The notes beneath the pieces were generated by a model that saw only the letters and a program-made list of their open reading frames with translations, did not search any database and had not been told where the DNA came from. The translations under genes and the position numbers were made by a program. 64,000 bases of DNA, taken from NCBI GenBank assembly GCA_037501455.1, contig CM074857.1, positions 121,135,501 through 121,199,500 of the forward strand, read 5' to 3'. Source of the stretch: Lantana camara. Its lineage: Eukaryota; Streptophyta; Magnoliopsida; Lamiales; Verbenaceae. Positions 10,263 through 23,080 of this stretch are shown here, piece by piece; the first letter of the stretch is position 1; each line of letters starts with the position of its first letter.

Positions 10263-12874
10263 ATGGGAAGCACAGATGAAGCCAAATATGGGGCCTACAC
10301 CTATGAAAGCCTTGAGAGGGAGCCCTATTGGCCTTCAGAGAAAATTCGTGTTTCCATAACGGGAGCCGGTGGTTTTATTGCTTCTCACATTGCTAGGCGT
10401 TTGAAGAGTGAGGGTCATTACATCATTGCTTCAGACTGGAAGAAAAACGAGCACATGACTGAGGACATGTTCTGTCATGAGTTTCATCTTGTTGATCTTA
10501 GGGTGATGGATAACTGCCTCAAAGTTACTAATGGAGTCGATCATGTTTTCAATCTTGCTGCTGATATGGGAGGCATGGGATTCATTCAGTCTAACCACTC
10601 TGTTATAATGTACAACAATACTATGATCAGCTTTAACATGATTGAGGCTGCGAGGATCAATGGAGTTAAGAGGTTTGTTTTCTTGAAACTGGCATCTTGC
10701 TTTTGTGTACGTGTATTTTATTTGGTATTTGTATTGGGAAGTAGAATGCTAAACATGGTTGGTTACCAAGAGAGAATTTGTGCCACGTGTATAACCACCA
10801 TAATGGTTCGGATCTTGTTTTCCACAAAGATGCTTATTCTTATACTTTATGCTTAGTTTATCAAAATTAGAAAATTTCCAATCAAAATTAGAAATTTTGC
10901 TCAACTAAGATGATGAATTGACCTCCTTCTCTCGTGTGCATCTTTTTCTTTCTTTTTCTTTTTTTGGGTTAAGTGTGCTTCTTTATTTAAAATATATGTA
11001 TTTGGTGATTAGGCAAACATGGCTGAAACGAATTATTGCACGTGACGCATGATACAATTTAACCACGATTTTGTTTTCTTGTGTTCATAAATGGTTGTTA
11101 TCAGTTGATGTTGGTTTTCTTTGAAATGGATTCTGTAACATATTTGGAATGAAGAATTGAATGTAGATTTTTGGTGTAGGTTTTTTTATGCTTCGAGTGC
11201 TTGTATCTATCCTGAATTTAAGCAGTTAGAAACCAATGTGAGCTTGAAAGAATCTGATGCCTGGCCTGCGGAGGTTTTCTTCTCCTACCTTGTCAAATTC
11301 GACTTTCTCATTTCATTTTATTTTAGTTTTTCGAGTTTTTTTATGTCTAAAATAAGCTACATTTGCTTTGTACGTAGCCTCAAGACGCTTACGGGCTTGA
11401 GAAGCTGGCAACAGAAGAACTATGTAAGCACTACAACAAAGATTTTGGAATCGAGTGCAGAATAGGAAGGTTCCATAACATTTATGGTCCTTTCGGGACA
11501 TGGAAAGGTAAACTTGAAAACCATCTGAAAAATGTTGTAATATTTTTTTTAATGTTTTTTGCAATTTGATAAATTATCACTTCAATGACACGGATCTCTG
11601 CAGGTGGTAGGGAGAAAGCGCCAGCTGCTTTCTGTAGGAAAGCTCTTACTTCTACTGATAAATTTGAAATGTGGGGAGATGGACTGCAAACACGATCTTT
11701 CACCTTTATTGACGAATGTGTTGAGGGTGTTTTAAGGTCTGCTCTTAGTAAATCAAATTTTTATAAGTAAAAGAAAATTATTGTCAAGTTTGTCTTTCAT
11801 GTATCAAAACTTTTCTTTTTGACACCTCAAACTATGCATATGATAAAAACAAACATTTTACACTCTGCATGTGGTTAGCATTATCTGATTGTAAATTGCT
11901 GTATCATTGCAGATTGACTAAATCGGACTTTCGGGAGCCTGTTAATATTGGAAGTGACGAGATGGTTAGCATGAACGAGATGGCTGAGATTGTTCTAAGC
12001 TTTGACAACAAGAAGCTTCCAATCCATCACATTCCAGGACCAGAAGGTGTACGTGGACGCAACTCGGACAATACTCTCATTAAGGAAAAGCTTGGATGGG
12101 CACCTTCCATGAAACTCAAGGTAGCATAACTTTTATACCTTCATCATGCATTTTATATAGGGATAGTTACACTGGCATGCCCTGAGGTTTGACCTAATTA
12201 CACAAACTTCCCCTTTGGGTTTGAGAAATTACAAAATTTCCACTAGCATACCGTGATATTTGGCCTGTGCATGTTATTATAGACGTATATTTAAACTTGA
12301 ATATTGATCAGTAAGTGTCAGAGGGCTAAATTTGGCATTCATAAAAATTAGAGATCATATCATCAAAATGTATCTATCCGGTTGTAAAGTATATTCTTTT
12401 ATATTGGGAAGCTTTTCTAATTTCTCAAACCTCGGGATATGTCAGTGTAATTATCCCATATATATATAGGGAGAGAGATAGATAATTAGATCCACTTCCC
12501 TTCGGAGATTGTCATATTACAGTTGGTGCCTGCAAATTTTCGAAAACAGCCCACTCTCTGAAAATGTCTAAAACTACAACCCCTCCAAATTAGGGAGCAG
12601 GCCTGTAATTTTACGAAACTCTCAGGGTTGGGTTTTTTGTAGTTTTTATATATGTATCAACTTCTGGCTATATCCGAATGTATGACTCATTGGTCATATC
12701 CCATCTATATCTGTACAGGATGGATTGAGAATCACATATTTCTGGATTAAGGAACAGCTCGAGAAAGAGAAATCTCAGGGTATGGACTGGTCCAGTTATG
12801 GCTCGTCTAAGGTCGTCGGAACACAAGCTCCGGTTCAGCTCGGCTCCCTTCGCGCTGCTGATGGCAAAGAGTGA
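10263..12874 (+). CDS. GME: GDP-D-mannose 3,5-epimerase
   Basis: This enzyme converts GDP-D-mannose to GDP-L-galactose (and GDP-L-gulose), feeding ascorbate and cell-wall sugar synthesis in the cytosol. Coding exons: 10263-10672, 11180-11273, 11378-11507, 11604-11736, 11913-12120, 12719-12874. All five introns are GT-AG and the sum is 1131 nt (376 aa plus stop), one residue shorter than Arabidopsis GME (377). The missing residue is one Thr after LET near the end of exon 2. Visible motifs: Rossmann NAD-binding GAGGFIA (residues 34-40), Cys145 in SSACIYPEF, and the SDR-family YxxxK (Tyr173, Lys177). The C-terminus ends in the family's QLGSLRAADGKE. No lesions seen. Isolated from the transposons around it except for a MITE in the last intron. 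Confidence 0.97.
12160..12457. mobile_element. MITE inside the last GME intron
   Basis: About 298 bp with imperfect terminal inverted repeats of roughly 40-45 bp. The left end reads GGGATAGTTACACTGGCATG; the right end in reverse complement reads GGGATAATTACACTGACATA. Flanks are TA-rich, so the TSD is unclear (tata). Superfamily not assigned. Lies between exons 12120 and 12719. Confidence 0.75.
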
Positions 12875-13130
12875 ATTGTATCAAGAAAACACCTCCTATT
12901 ATACATAAATATATTATATATGCTGCTAAATATTAATGTGTTTGTGTAAGAAGTGAATGCTCAATTCCATTGTATTGTGAAGCAGTATGTTGCTGGTTAA
13001 TCTTTTGCTGTTGAAAGAAATGGTTGCTTGCTTCGCCTCCACTTGTATTTTGGCTTGTTTTAAATGCACACATGCAGGTCCATTTCTGGGAAAGCAATGT
13101 AGCAGTTATGCGTCAGTAGTCCAATAAATT
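12875..13130 (+). other. GME: GME 3' UTR (approximate)
   Basis: T-rich sequence follows the stop codon; an AATAAA signal at 13123-13128 is a plausible poly(A) signal. The end is not directly visible. Confidence 0.4.
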
Positions 13131-13906
13131 TTTCATTTTTTTCTTATGAAATGCAGCTTTAATCAGCCATCCAGTTTGGATAAGGGATTGAAGGAATACA
13201 TGTATGTGTATAATCCATATGTAATGCATGTAGGGGAATATCCATTGAATAAATCCCAGAAGGATGCAGATACGGTGATGTGAATATGACACGTGCAGGA
13301 GTAACGTCAGTCATTCAAATATGGGGTTAATTGACCCCACTAAAAAATAAGTAGTTATATATTTATGTATTTTCTAAATTTATTATTTTAAAAATAGTTT
13401 TTTGACTCCACATAAAAATGAAAAGAATTGTATTGACCTTCATAAATTTTAAATTAATGTGTGAAATTGAAGAAAAAAACCATAGTCTGAAAGTAAAAAT
13501 AAAAGTCAATTTAATAATACCCTAAATATCAAAGACTTTAAATAATATAAATTTTATAGTTTTTTAAAATTTCAAAATTCATAATTAGAGATGAAAAAAT
13601 ATTTTAAAAGAAAATCAAAAGTTCTGAAAAAATATTTTAAAAGAAAATCACAAGTTCTAAATGATTCATTAATAAAAAAATAATAATCAAGGTTATGAAG
13701 ATTAGTTACATATATTAAAAAATAAATAAATAAGATTATTCAAAGATTAGTTATCTAGATTGAGAAAGATATATTTAGTACAAATGAAAAATTATAGAGG
13801 ACATTCGTGAAAATACTTTTTTATAAGGAGTTAAATTTTCTTTACCCTATTGTCGGACAAACTTGGAGTCGCCCTTGGACACGTGCGACTAAGGTGATAT
13901 GAACCT

Positions 13907-13949
<43 letters not shown>

Positions 13950-15818
13950 CCTCCTGTGAAAAGTGTATGACACAACACAATAAAATTATATTCCTTCAAA
14001 GTTTTTGTGAACCAGAGACATGTTGTAAGAACTCAGCCCAACAAAACCAAATCTATACTAAAAAGTTAAAGCCTAGAGGATAGTCTCAATCTCATGACTC
14101 TCAAGTCTCATCTATTAGATGGGCTGAACTTGGGTCTTCAATTTATTTTATGTTACTATGCTCCTCGGCTATATTGTACTACAAACTCTAAGCTTTAAAT
14201 GGTAAAGAATATTGGGCTGGCCCAAAAGACAAATAAAAAGAAAAGTAAAACCAAGTCCAAAATCCATTTCTTTTTTTACATTTCCCCTTCACAAAAATAA
14301 AAAAATAAAATAAAAGGATAAAAATAATACAAGCTCAAGTGTTGTAAAAGAGAAGGAATTGACATTTGTACTTATTTGTATTATTGTACCGGCATGGCAG
14401 TATCTCAAGTAACATTAAATAATCTTCAACTATGTCACATGAAATATATATATCTCAACCAACATATTGGCTTTATTAAATTCTGACCTTATATTAATTT
14501 CTTAATCTACATAATTGAAAAAGGACAAGAGGATTGGATTGGTGCATCCACATATCTAATGATTTTTCTTAATAATTTATGAAACAATTTTATCAATTTT
14601 TAATTTCCAAATCTCTTAAGTTGATTCTTTAATTTTCGCTTCTCTCTTAAAGTTTGATCGTCTATGAACATGTAAAACTTTAATACTTGCACAAAAATTG
14701 TTAATATACCGTATAGTGCATAGGACCGAATTGTTAAAGTGCGTTATTTATCGGTGTAATCTCATAAATTGTTAGGTTGCTTAAGAGTAGTTGTTGAATA
14801 TCCCAAACGAAGATATACCTTGCTTTAACTAGCTTTCTCAACCACCCCACAAGATTCTTTGTTCATCTTAGCTGGTTTAATTAGTTAATCTTGATTAGAT
14901 GGCTAATTTTCGTGGCTAAACCTAACACTTTATTGTCTTTGTTATCCTATGATTGCAAGCAATTAATTTCTCTCCTACCGAGGATTGTATTAGGATTTAA
15001 TCTTATAATATACGGATACGAATATGGTGATAAAGACACGGTACGACATGAATAAGGCGATATAAATTTTTTTTTAAAATTTTTCACTTAAGAATTGCTG
15101 GATACGACACGACATGACATGATAAAATGAAATATTTAGTAGTGTTCGTGTATCAAAGATTTAATCTATCGAGACACCAACAAATTATTCCTTAATTATG
15201 TACTTTACCTAAAGAGGCGTTGATTCTTGGTGATGTGTTCATAATCTTGAGGTTCAGTGTTGATTAGAGTGGCTTAATCAACTTGTATTATTTAATTTAC
15301 AATTCAAGGTTTGTACTTTGTATTAATCAAACTCAACTCATTAACTTCAGGAATACGACTAGATTTTGATTTTTGAGTCTAATTTCCACCTTAAGCTGGT
15401 CTGTACGTTCCTTGTAATATAATCATAAGATTACAATATTTAAACAATTTATATAATTAGTAGCTACATATGTAGAATCTATGAAAAAAATGAGTTGTAA
15501 AGTACACTCAAAATAGTAGGGTCAACCTATTTGTTCATAGAAAATATTTTTGGCATTAATTATAGGGTTGTTTAATTAATTGTTAAATGATGTTGATTCT
15601 TGATTATTAAAGAACGAAATTACGAACAGATATTTCACTAATCTTTAAAAAGTCACTAATGAAATCGAAAGCTTGACCAATTTAAAAATATAAACTCAAA
15701 TAATATAGTTTTTGAATTGAACTGCTACTTATAAATGGATAGATTCGGGGAACATGTGGTAGCCTCCATCCCCTAAATTTTGAAATTTTATTTATTTTTA
15801 TATGTATATTTTAAAATA
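13131..15818. repeat. AT-rich intergenic DNA with a 33-bp duplication and a T41 run
   Basis: A 33-bp sequence occurs twice in tandem at 13593-13625 and 13626-13658, with one difference. An uninterrupted T run spans about 13909-13949. No gene or transposon termini recognised elsewhere in this stretch. Confidence 0.6.
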
Positions 15819-15850
15819 CTAGTGAAATGAACGTGCGTTGTACGTTTATC
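15819..15850 (-). mobile_element. Candidate Helitron 3' terminus
   Basis: The minus strand has a short palindrome (AACGT...ACGTT) followed by TCATTTCA and the terminal CTAG, then a T. This is the Helitron 3' layout (hairpin, CTRR, insertion before T) and resembles the terminus at 26408-26434. The 5' end was not identified, so the extent is unknown. Confidence 0.45.
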
Positions 15851-17690
15851 ATTTAATTTTATTTAAATAAATTTAGTTATTATGTTTATTGAAAAAATTA
15901 CGATATTAAAAATATCTAATTTGATTAAATAAATATGATAATATTTTTAATGAATTATTTTGATTTTAAAAAGCTACACATACAAAAATATTTAAATGAA
16001 ATCCCTTTTTCAGATCATGTACAATAAATAGAAATTCAAAGTAGAGAAACATTGAAATAATTAAACAATAAAAATATTTAAAATTATATTATTATATAAA
16101 AAAAGGTTTAACGTGTATTATAATTTGTCCAAATAATTCTACCTTTTAAGCATAAATAATAGTTTATAACTTTCAAATATATTTAATGAATAAAAAACAT
16201 ATATAAAAAATATAGACAAAAACCTAAAATATCATATAAAATATTATATTAATCATATATACTTTATTCCTTCTATTGTTTGATTTTCTTTAATATAATT
16301 TGTAATTTATTTTTAATTTTTTTTATAAAATTTTGAAGAATCTTTTTGTTGTCGTCTCAAATGTAATATATATTCATTTTCAAAACTATGACTTTTACCC
16401 TTTATCTTTTTCTATAATTTCGACCTCGATTCCATCATTTGAAATGGAAATATTTTTTTTTCTTTATTTCATAATGATAATGATAATATAATCATTCTCA
16501 CTGTTAGGTTCCTTCTTAATCACTCTTTTATCTCATTTTCTTGCTTATGCCTTTAATGATTCTTCTTCCCTTATTTATAGATATCAAACTCCTCTTAGTC
16601 TCAGTTAATCGTTCTCTTCTTAACCTAGATTCGTTCTTATCTTCAAGCTTAGTTATGACTTGTTGGATATTTCATAGAATCTCATATGTGATAACCTCTC
16701 TTGGTTTTACTCTCACCGGTTCGTCTCACGCCGCTTCCTCAGTTTGTCACTTGATAGAGAACTAACCAACCTTCTCCTCAGGCGTGTTGATCTTAGGTTT
16801 GGGTCCATTAAATGTCCAAGTGGTATGTCCCCAACAATCATCAATTTTAGTATAATACATTGGACTAAATATCCATCTCTCAAAACCGTGGTTATGACAT
16901 ATCATCATTTTCAATATTATCCCATTTCCCAAATCTTCATTTTCTTCTCCATAATTGTAGTTTGATTTAATGAGTATTTCTATTTTTCTTTCTATTTATA
17001 CCTCGGATTGTACTTTTTCAATTATATCAGCTACCGCATACAATTTTCAATTGATAACATCTACTCTTCGAATTTCAATGAGAAAACAAAACTCCTTAGA
17101 TACTTGTAAACTAAGTTTCGTATAATATTTTGAGTTATATTCTCCTTAAACAATTAAAAGTGTTAGTAATTTAATTATACAAAATATGAATGAAACTTTT
17201 AATGACTAATTTATTTATAAAGTATTAAAGAAATAATATTTTATGAAAATTAATTAAATTCTTAATTAATTTTATATATTTATATACTGGGCAGCTTATA
17301 TACTCCAAATAATATAATGGGAACACTATACCCGTATGTATAACATTTAGTACCACTTTATACCTATTATTAATTCAAAATAATTTACAATATGAAATTT
17401 ATAAATAAAAAATTTAGTTGTTGACAGTTTGATATTTTTATATTATTTTTGCATAGGTTTTATATCTTCATCATTGTACTTTCTATAGAAAAAACTTTTT
17501 TCAAATTTGCACCTTGATGCATTGCACTTTTTACACGTTTCATATCATAAGAATTTTTTTTTTCAGTCCTGTCAATCTCTCCCTTAAAACAGTAACATAT
17601 ATCTTGTAGAGTAAAAAAAGTATAACTAATATTTTCTTTTGCACTATTTATATGTCCAATTATATTCATTTATATTTTTTTCTATCTTTC
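15851..17690. other. AT-rich intergenic DNA, no gene recognised
   Basis: Small open frames around 16541-16965 show no recognisable protein. Part may be the body of a Helitron ending at 15819. No other structure seen. Confidence 0.5.
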
Positions 17691-20420
17691 CTTTTTTTTT
17701 TTTTTTTTCTAAACACGAAGCGACCCGTCGTAGGAAAAACAATCTCAAACTAAGACTCATCCAGTTTTATCAACAAAGCATCCTAGACGCAGTAACCATA
17801 TTGAACCTTGTGACCTATCCTCGCCAACTTATCTCGAAATTTATTTAATCCAAGTTTTTCAAGGACTTTGGAGTAAACTTCGACAATTAAATATCACATT
17901 TCAAATTGGGTGCTTTTCAATATCCACTGTTGTTATCCATTTCACGACCATCTCTGAATTAATCTTCATATTAATTTTCGGAAAGCGCCTCTATTGAGCT
18001 AGTGTTAATCCCTCACGTAAGCCCAATAACTCTGTTATATTATGGACACTCTACCAAGATTTATAGTGTATCGTATCACACATCTTCAGCGGTCATCTCG
18101 AATGATGCCATTAGCCAAAGCATTGCTAGAGTGGTTATAAAAGCTTTTATCCGAGTTTAGTTTCACTCATCCCTTATTGGGTTTTTCAATAATAACATAG
18201 TAGATTTTCTTTTGCCTGTGGTTTTTGTCCTTACTGATTAGTACAGATATCTCAGATAACTCTTTTATGTGGCGAAGAGTGATACTTCTAAGTTTTATAA
18301 TATTTTGATAGCTTCATCAGTTTCATTCCTTCCAAAGATTCTAGAGCGTCAAGATCAAGACAATTTGCCTACGATATTCTGGTAACATATTACTTTGAAT
18401 TTTGCTATTAAAACTCTCTTTGAGCCCATCCGACCCTGACAAGTCATGAAGATTTCGTTCAGTCTATGCATCAACAATCTTGTCCTACACCTGAGTGCGA
18501 ACGGACAATTTCTCAACACGTGGTCCACATATTCATGTCATGTACAACAACTTGTACATACATTATTTTCCCCAAATTTTATATCATACTTCAGTACATT
18601 CGTGAGCAAGCTATCACGTTGGCAAAGGCATAGGAAAATCTTGAACTTTTGGGGGGTGAGGTAATTTCCAAATTCATTTCCAATTTTTCTTGCATGTCTC
18701 ATCCCACATCATAAGCAAACTATATGTCGTTTTATAGGAGAATTTATCATTTCATCCCACATCAACAATCTTGTCCTACACCCGAGTGCGAACGGACAAT
18801 TTCTCAACACGTGGTCCACATATTCATGTCATGTACAACAACTTGTACATACATTACTTTTCCCAAATTTTGTGTCATACTTCAGTACATTCGTGAGCAT
18901 GCTATTACGTTGGCAAAGTCATAGGAAAATCTTGAACTTTTGGGGGTGAGGTAATTTCCAAATTCATTTCCAATTTTTCTCGCATGTCTCATCCCACATC
19001 ATAAGCAAACTATATGTCGTTTTATAGGAGAATTTATCGTTAGTTGACCCAGTCCAGACTCTCTTATCTCCGTTATCATGAAGCGCGATTAGGACACTAA
19101 ATATCTCATTCACCACCTCCTTGGACAGTAATGTTTCCAGCTAATTCAGGTTTCACTTTTTATCTGTGCCAGTGAGATTACATACCATAAGATCTTTCTC
19201 CTCCTCATGAATGTTATCTACAAAGAGTCATCTTGTTTGCCTTGTAATAACCATCTATCGTTCCATAAAGACATCCTATCACCGTTCTCAATCCTTCTTT
19301 TAGAAAATGGCTCCACCATTTAAGTGTTTTTAATGATCCCCTTCCATGCTCGGGAAACCATAAGTTGAGGCTTATATTCGCTCAAGAATGTCCTCCCCTT
19401 TTAAATATTTTTTCTTATATATCTAGTTTCATACTGTCACCTCCTTGTTGAGCATTCTCCATCCCATTTTAGCGAGCATCGCTGTATTTCTTTTTGGACT
19501 TCTCTAAGACCCAATCCATTTTCTCGCTTCTTTCTAGTCACCTTCTTCCACCCTACAAAATGGGTCTATTTTTTTGTTATATCAGTCACCTAAAGAAAGT
19601 TGTGTTTGAGTTGATCAGGTTTATCGACACATGATTGAGGAGCCAATTTTTGTGTATGTGGTAGATGGAGATCGAGATCGTGATGGACTGAATAAGTGCA
19701 TTCGTCCAAAAAGGCTTGTCGTTTTGGCTTCTATCCCAAGAAGTGATTTTCAACTCTGTTATCACAATCGAGAAATGCTCATTATAGCTTCAGCTAAAGT
19801 TCATCTGCATCCCCAAATAGTTCCTTAAGTTGTCTGTACTTTCCATGCCCAAAATTCTACTAACCTACTACTTTAAATCATTTGACACATAAGGTGCGAA
19901 CAACACATGTGATTTGCTGAAATTTAATTTGAGGCCGAACGCCTTGCGAAACCCCTCAACTACACTTCAAGTGCACTTTGCTCCATTTACGGTAGCTTTG
20001 GCGCAAGCTAATACCAAGACTCATCACGTCTTCAATGGCATCTCCACTGAATAGTTTAGTGTAGTACTCCCAAGTGTGTGGCTTCAGTTGATCATTACAG
20101 GTTGCCCATTCATTACCTATTTTGAGAGCATTCACTTGATTCCTTCTTCTAGTTATGGTTGAGAGATAAAAGAAACGTGTATGATTATCCCTGAATTAAA
20201 GTCAATTATTCTCGACTCTTAAAACTAAATAATCTCTTCTTGTTATAATAGTTTGTTGTACTTTGCCATCAATTCTTTCTCCAAATCTTTTGGATAGTTA
20301 CCTTGCTTGCCTCATGCATAATGCTATGAAAATTTTTTGTATTTTTTTTTATCTTTTTACTTTTCGAGCACATTGAAAATTATTCAAAGACCATTGTTTT
20401 GGAGCAATGATCTCAAGTTA
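17691..20420 (-). pseudogene. Decayed L1-type LINE retrotransposon
   Basis: On the minus strand, translated fragments occur in LINE order. The linker before RT (about 20240-20010) gives DNHTRFFYLSTITRRRNQV and EYYTKLFSGD. A late RT segment (about 19945-19790) gives KSHVLFAPYVSNDL and YLGMQMNF. The zf-RVT-like HEYVDHVLRNCPFAL occurs near 18800 and again near 18510. An RNase H-like piece (ANGIIRDD) lies near 18100. A T18 run at 17691-17708 marks the poly-A tail. Many stops and frameshifts are present, and the catalytic core of RT between about 19990 and 19945 seems deleted. The 5' limit is approximate. Confidence 0.8.
18472..19037. repeat. 291-bp tandem duplication inside the LINE relic
   Basis: Units start at 18472 and 18763 (CAACAATCTTGTCCTACACC versus ...ACACCC). 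They stay nearly identical until about 18745 and 19037, where the flanks diverge. Each copy carries the zf-RVT segment on the minus strand. Confidence 0.9.
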
Positions 20421-21710
20421 AAATATCCTTCAAGTTTTGATTCAACCAATAAGTTGTGTATTCTTACTTTGGAAAATGTAGAGCTAAATTGAACTATTGG
20501 ATCAATCTTATTTAAATTAAATTGAAATTCTCCATATTGTTTTTAGTGCGGAGACCCAATCTAGCATCTTGAAAATTTTAATCTAATCTTCAAACTTTTA
20601 TTTACTATTGTATGCGATATTAATTCTCACTTTGTCATGTCAAACCTTTTATATATATATATATATATATTTGTAAAAATATTTCACAGTTGTACTTAAT
20701 TTTGGTATGCATGTGCATATACATTAAATCAGGTAATTCTTTCTTTTAACTAACTATTCTTAATCTCTTTTTTATATTCTCTTTGCCATTTGATCTTGCA
20801 TTCCATTTTCTTATTTGTATTTCTCTAATGAATATTATTTCAAATTTATGTTAATTTTTTTTTATAATTGATTTTACGTATATAGTAGAAATAATTAAAA
20901 GAGTATATTTATATAAAAAATTTAAGGAATGTTTAATTGAATACTATAAAAATTATTTAAAAAGCTATATTGTATCTTATTTTTATATGCACACACATTG
21001 AGTCTCCTTAAAATTCTTAATTTAAAGTAACTTTGGTATGACGACATACAATTTTAAATTGTGGTATATTAAGTCGTAAGAAACCAAAAATTATATTCGT
21101 ACTTTTACGTGTTTAATTTGTAGTTTATCATATAAACTAAAGGAAGATTATATGGTTACTTATATTTAAATAATTATATTATATTAGTATTAGTTAATTA
21201 AAAAATATTACATTAGGATTTGTTAATTTATTGAAAAATATTTTATGTAAATCATTCAATTATATTATTTTGTTAATTAGATAAGTTTATAGAATTATAA
21301 TATGATTATAATTTAAGAAACTTAGATAATTAGAACTATGGACTTATGTAATTAGATTTATTGAAAGTTATCTTATGTAACTCATTCAATTTAAATAATA
21401 TTTTATTTTATATAATTAAAAAAATTTATTAAAATTTATAAACTGAATCAATTTGTTGTTTTCCAATTCGTTAGATATATTTTGTTATAACATTTTAAAT
21501 TATAGGCCTTAAAATTAAAAAGTAGACAACCTATATTATAATTTTTTTTGCTAGAAACTTACAATTATTTCTAATCTCCTTTATTCTTGATATTTTAATT
21601 TCCACCCCCTTATGTTAAATTTAGTTTCCGTCTTTGTTCATATAGATGACTACTAATACTATTACTGTATAAAACTTTTGAAAATTTAAAAAAATCTATG
21701 TTTGATTTCA
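20421..21710. other. AT-rich intergenic DNA with a (TA)n microsatellite
   Basis: A TA dinucleotide run lies at about 20650-20671. Otherwise very AT-rich, without recognisable genes or element termini. Confidence 0.55.
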
Positions 21711-21728
21711 AAAATACTTTGAATATAA

Positions 21729-22315
21729 TTAGAATTCAAGTTTGGGAAAACCTCTCACAAACTCTCTCAAAAATCAAAAACCCTAATCTACGTGTTTCAT
21801 ACTCAAAACAAAGCTATCAATCAATTGAAACTTGCATCCGGCGGTGGAGAATACTGCTCCACCGCCGGATTGATTCAGATCTATTCTGCTGTCAGATTTT
21901 CAGATTTGTTACGTCGATACGGTTTGTATTTTTTTCTTTAGGTTATGTTATATTTCAAGTTCTTTATCTCTTCCGTATGTAAGTTTTGTTCCTTCCGTAT
22001 GGAAGTTTAGTCAGTTTCGTTATGTTCTTTTTTATTATATTCTGTGATTCTCCGAGGGAATTTTTTGGCCGAGTTATCTGCTGTAGGTCAAAGTGTTCTT
22101 TTCAATCCGGAGAAAAAGTGGTTGCGGAACTTCACCCAGATCGGATCTTCAACTTCAAGGAGTCTGTTTCTTTTATTAAACGTGATACTAATATAATAGC
22201 TCACAAATCTCTTGGAATTGCGGCTTCGGCCTGCGTTAATTTTCCTGTTATTCCTTTTATTTTTGTTCCTCTTGATGTTCAATAATATTTCCCTTTGAGG
22301 GTTTGAGTTTCAAAA
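21729..22315 (+). mobile_element. Short non-autonomous LINE derivative with TSD
   Basis: About 587 bp flanked by an 18-bp direct repeat (21711-21728 and 22316-22333, one mismatch, including ...TTGAATATAA). The 5' part contains a perfect GC-rich hairpin (21838-21868, CCGGCGGTGGAG stem). The 3' part (about 22050-22285) encodes a LINE-type RNase H C-terminus (SFIKRDTNIIAHKSLGIAA) ending in a stop, a short 3' UTR and an A8 tail. RT is absent, so this looks like an internally deleted derivative mobilised by a related autonomous LINE. Confidence 0.75.
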
Positions 22316-22333
22316 AAAATACCTTGAATATAA

Positions 22334-23080
22334 AAGCAAAATTAAAAAAATTTAAGCAATTATTAACTGTATATATGAGGTGCAAATTAATGGAAAGAAA
22401 ATATGACAAACAAAATAAATAAATTAAATTAATGGTCCCCAAATTGGGAATTTGACGAGTAATTTAAGTAGCTCTTCTGGACATGGGAAGTCAGTCGTGG
22501 ATTATTTAGTACTTATTCTGAACCACTGTGGATTGCTTAAATAATCAGCCCAGAGAACAATTAGTGCTCTGATCGATCCTATTTTTCATTGGATTGTATT
22601 TCAATTTAGTGAATTTATGTTTGGGGGACTACAAATCATTATTAATTTAGGTCTGGTGTCGTTTAACAGATTATTAATTTAAGTCCGGTGTCGTTTAACA
22701 GTTCGATCTCGATTTTTGAATATCTAATCTAAGTGAAGAAATAACATAGTAAGTAGTAATTTAGATGTATGGATTTAAATTCATTACACATTTCGGGGTA
22801 AAATGTAATTAGTTTCTCAATTTTCTAGGTTTAAATCAAGTCTTCGTAGGCATTATAACTAGCGGCACGGTTAAATGGTTCACAAAATAAATGGTCCAAT
22901 CAACCCACCCCACAAAACCGGACTAGCCTCGAGTACCCCAAGATTAAAATGTTAGAAGCCCTAACTCTGATCGTCCTGTACTCCTACTATAATGGTCGTT
23001 CATCCTCTATTGATCGCGTGTTAGTTCTAAATCGATTTATAAGAACGAGTTATCTTATTCCATATCAAATAGCTTTTCAA
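22334..23080. other. Intergenic DNA, no gene recognised
   Basis: A short direct repeat occurs near 22650-22700 (GGTGTCGTTTAACAG twice). Nothing else assignable. Confidence 0.5.

Noticed and set aside
16541..16965. Two adjacent ~74-codon open frames
   Set aside because: No recognisable protein, AT-driven codons, no promoter or splice context.
21838..21868. GC-rich hairpin as a transcription terminator or microRNA
   Set aside because: No T-run follows; the stem is only about 12 bp and the feature lies in a retroposed LINE derivative.
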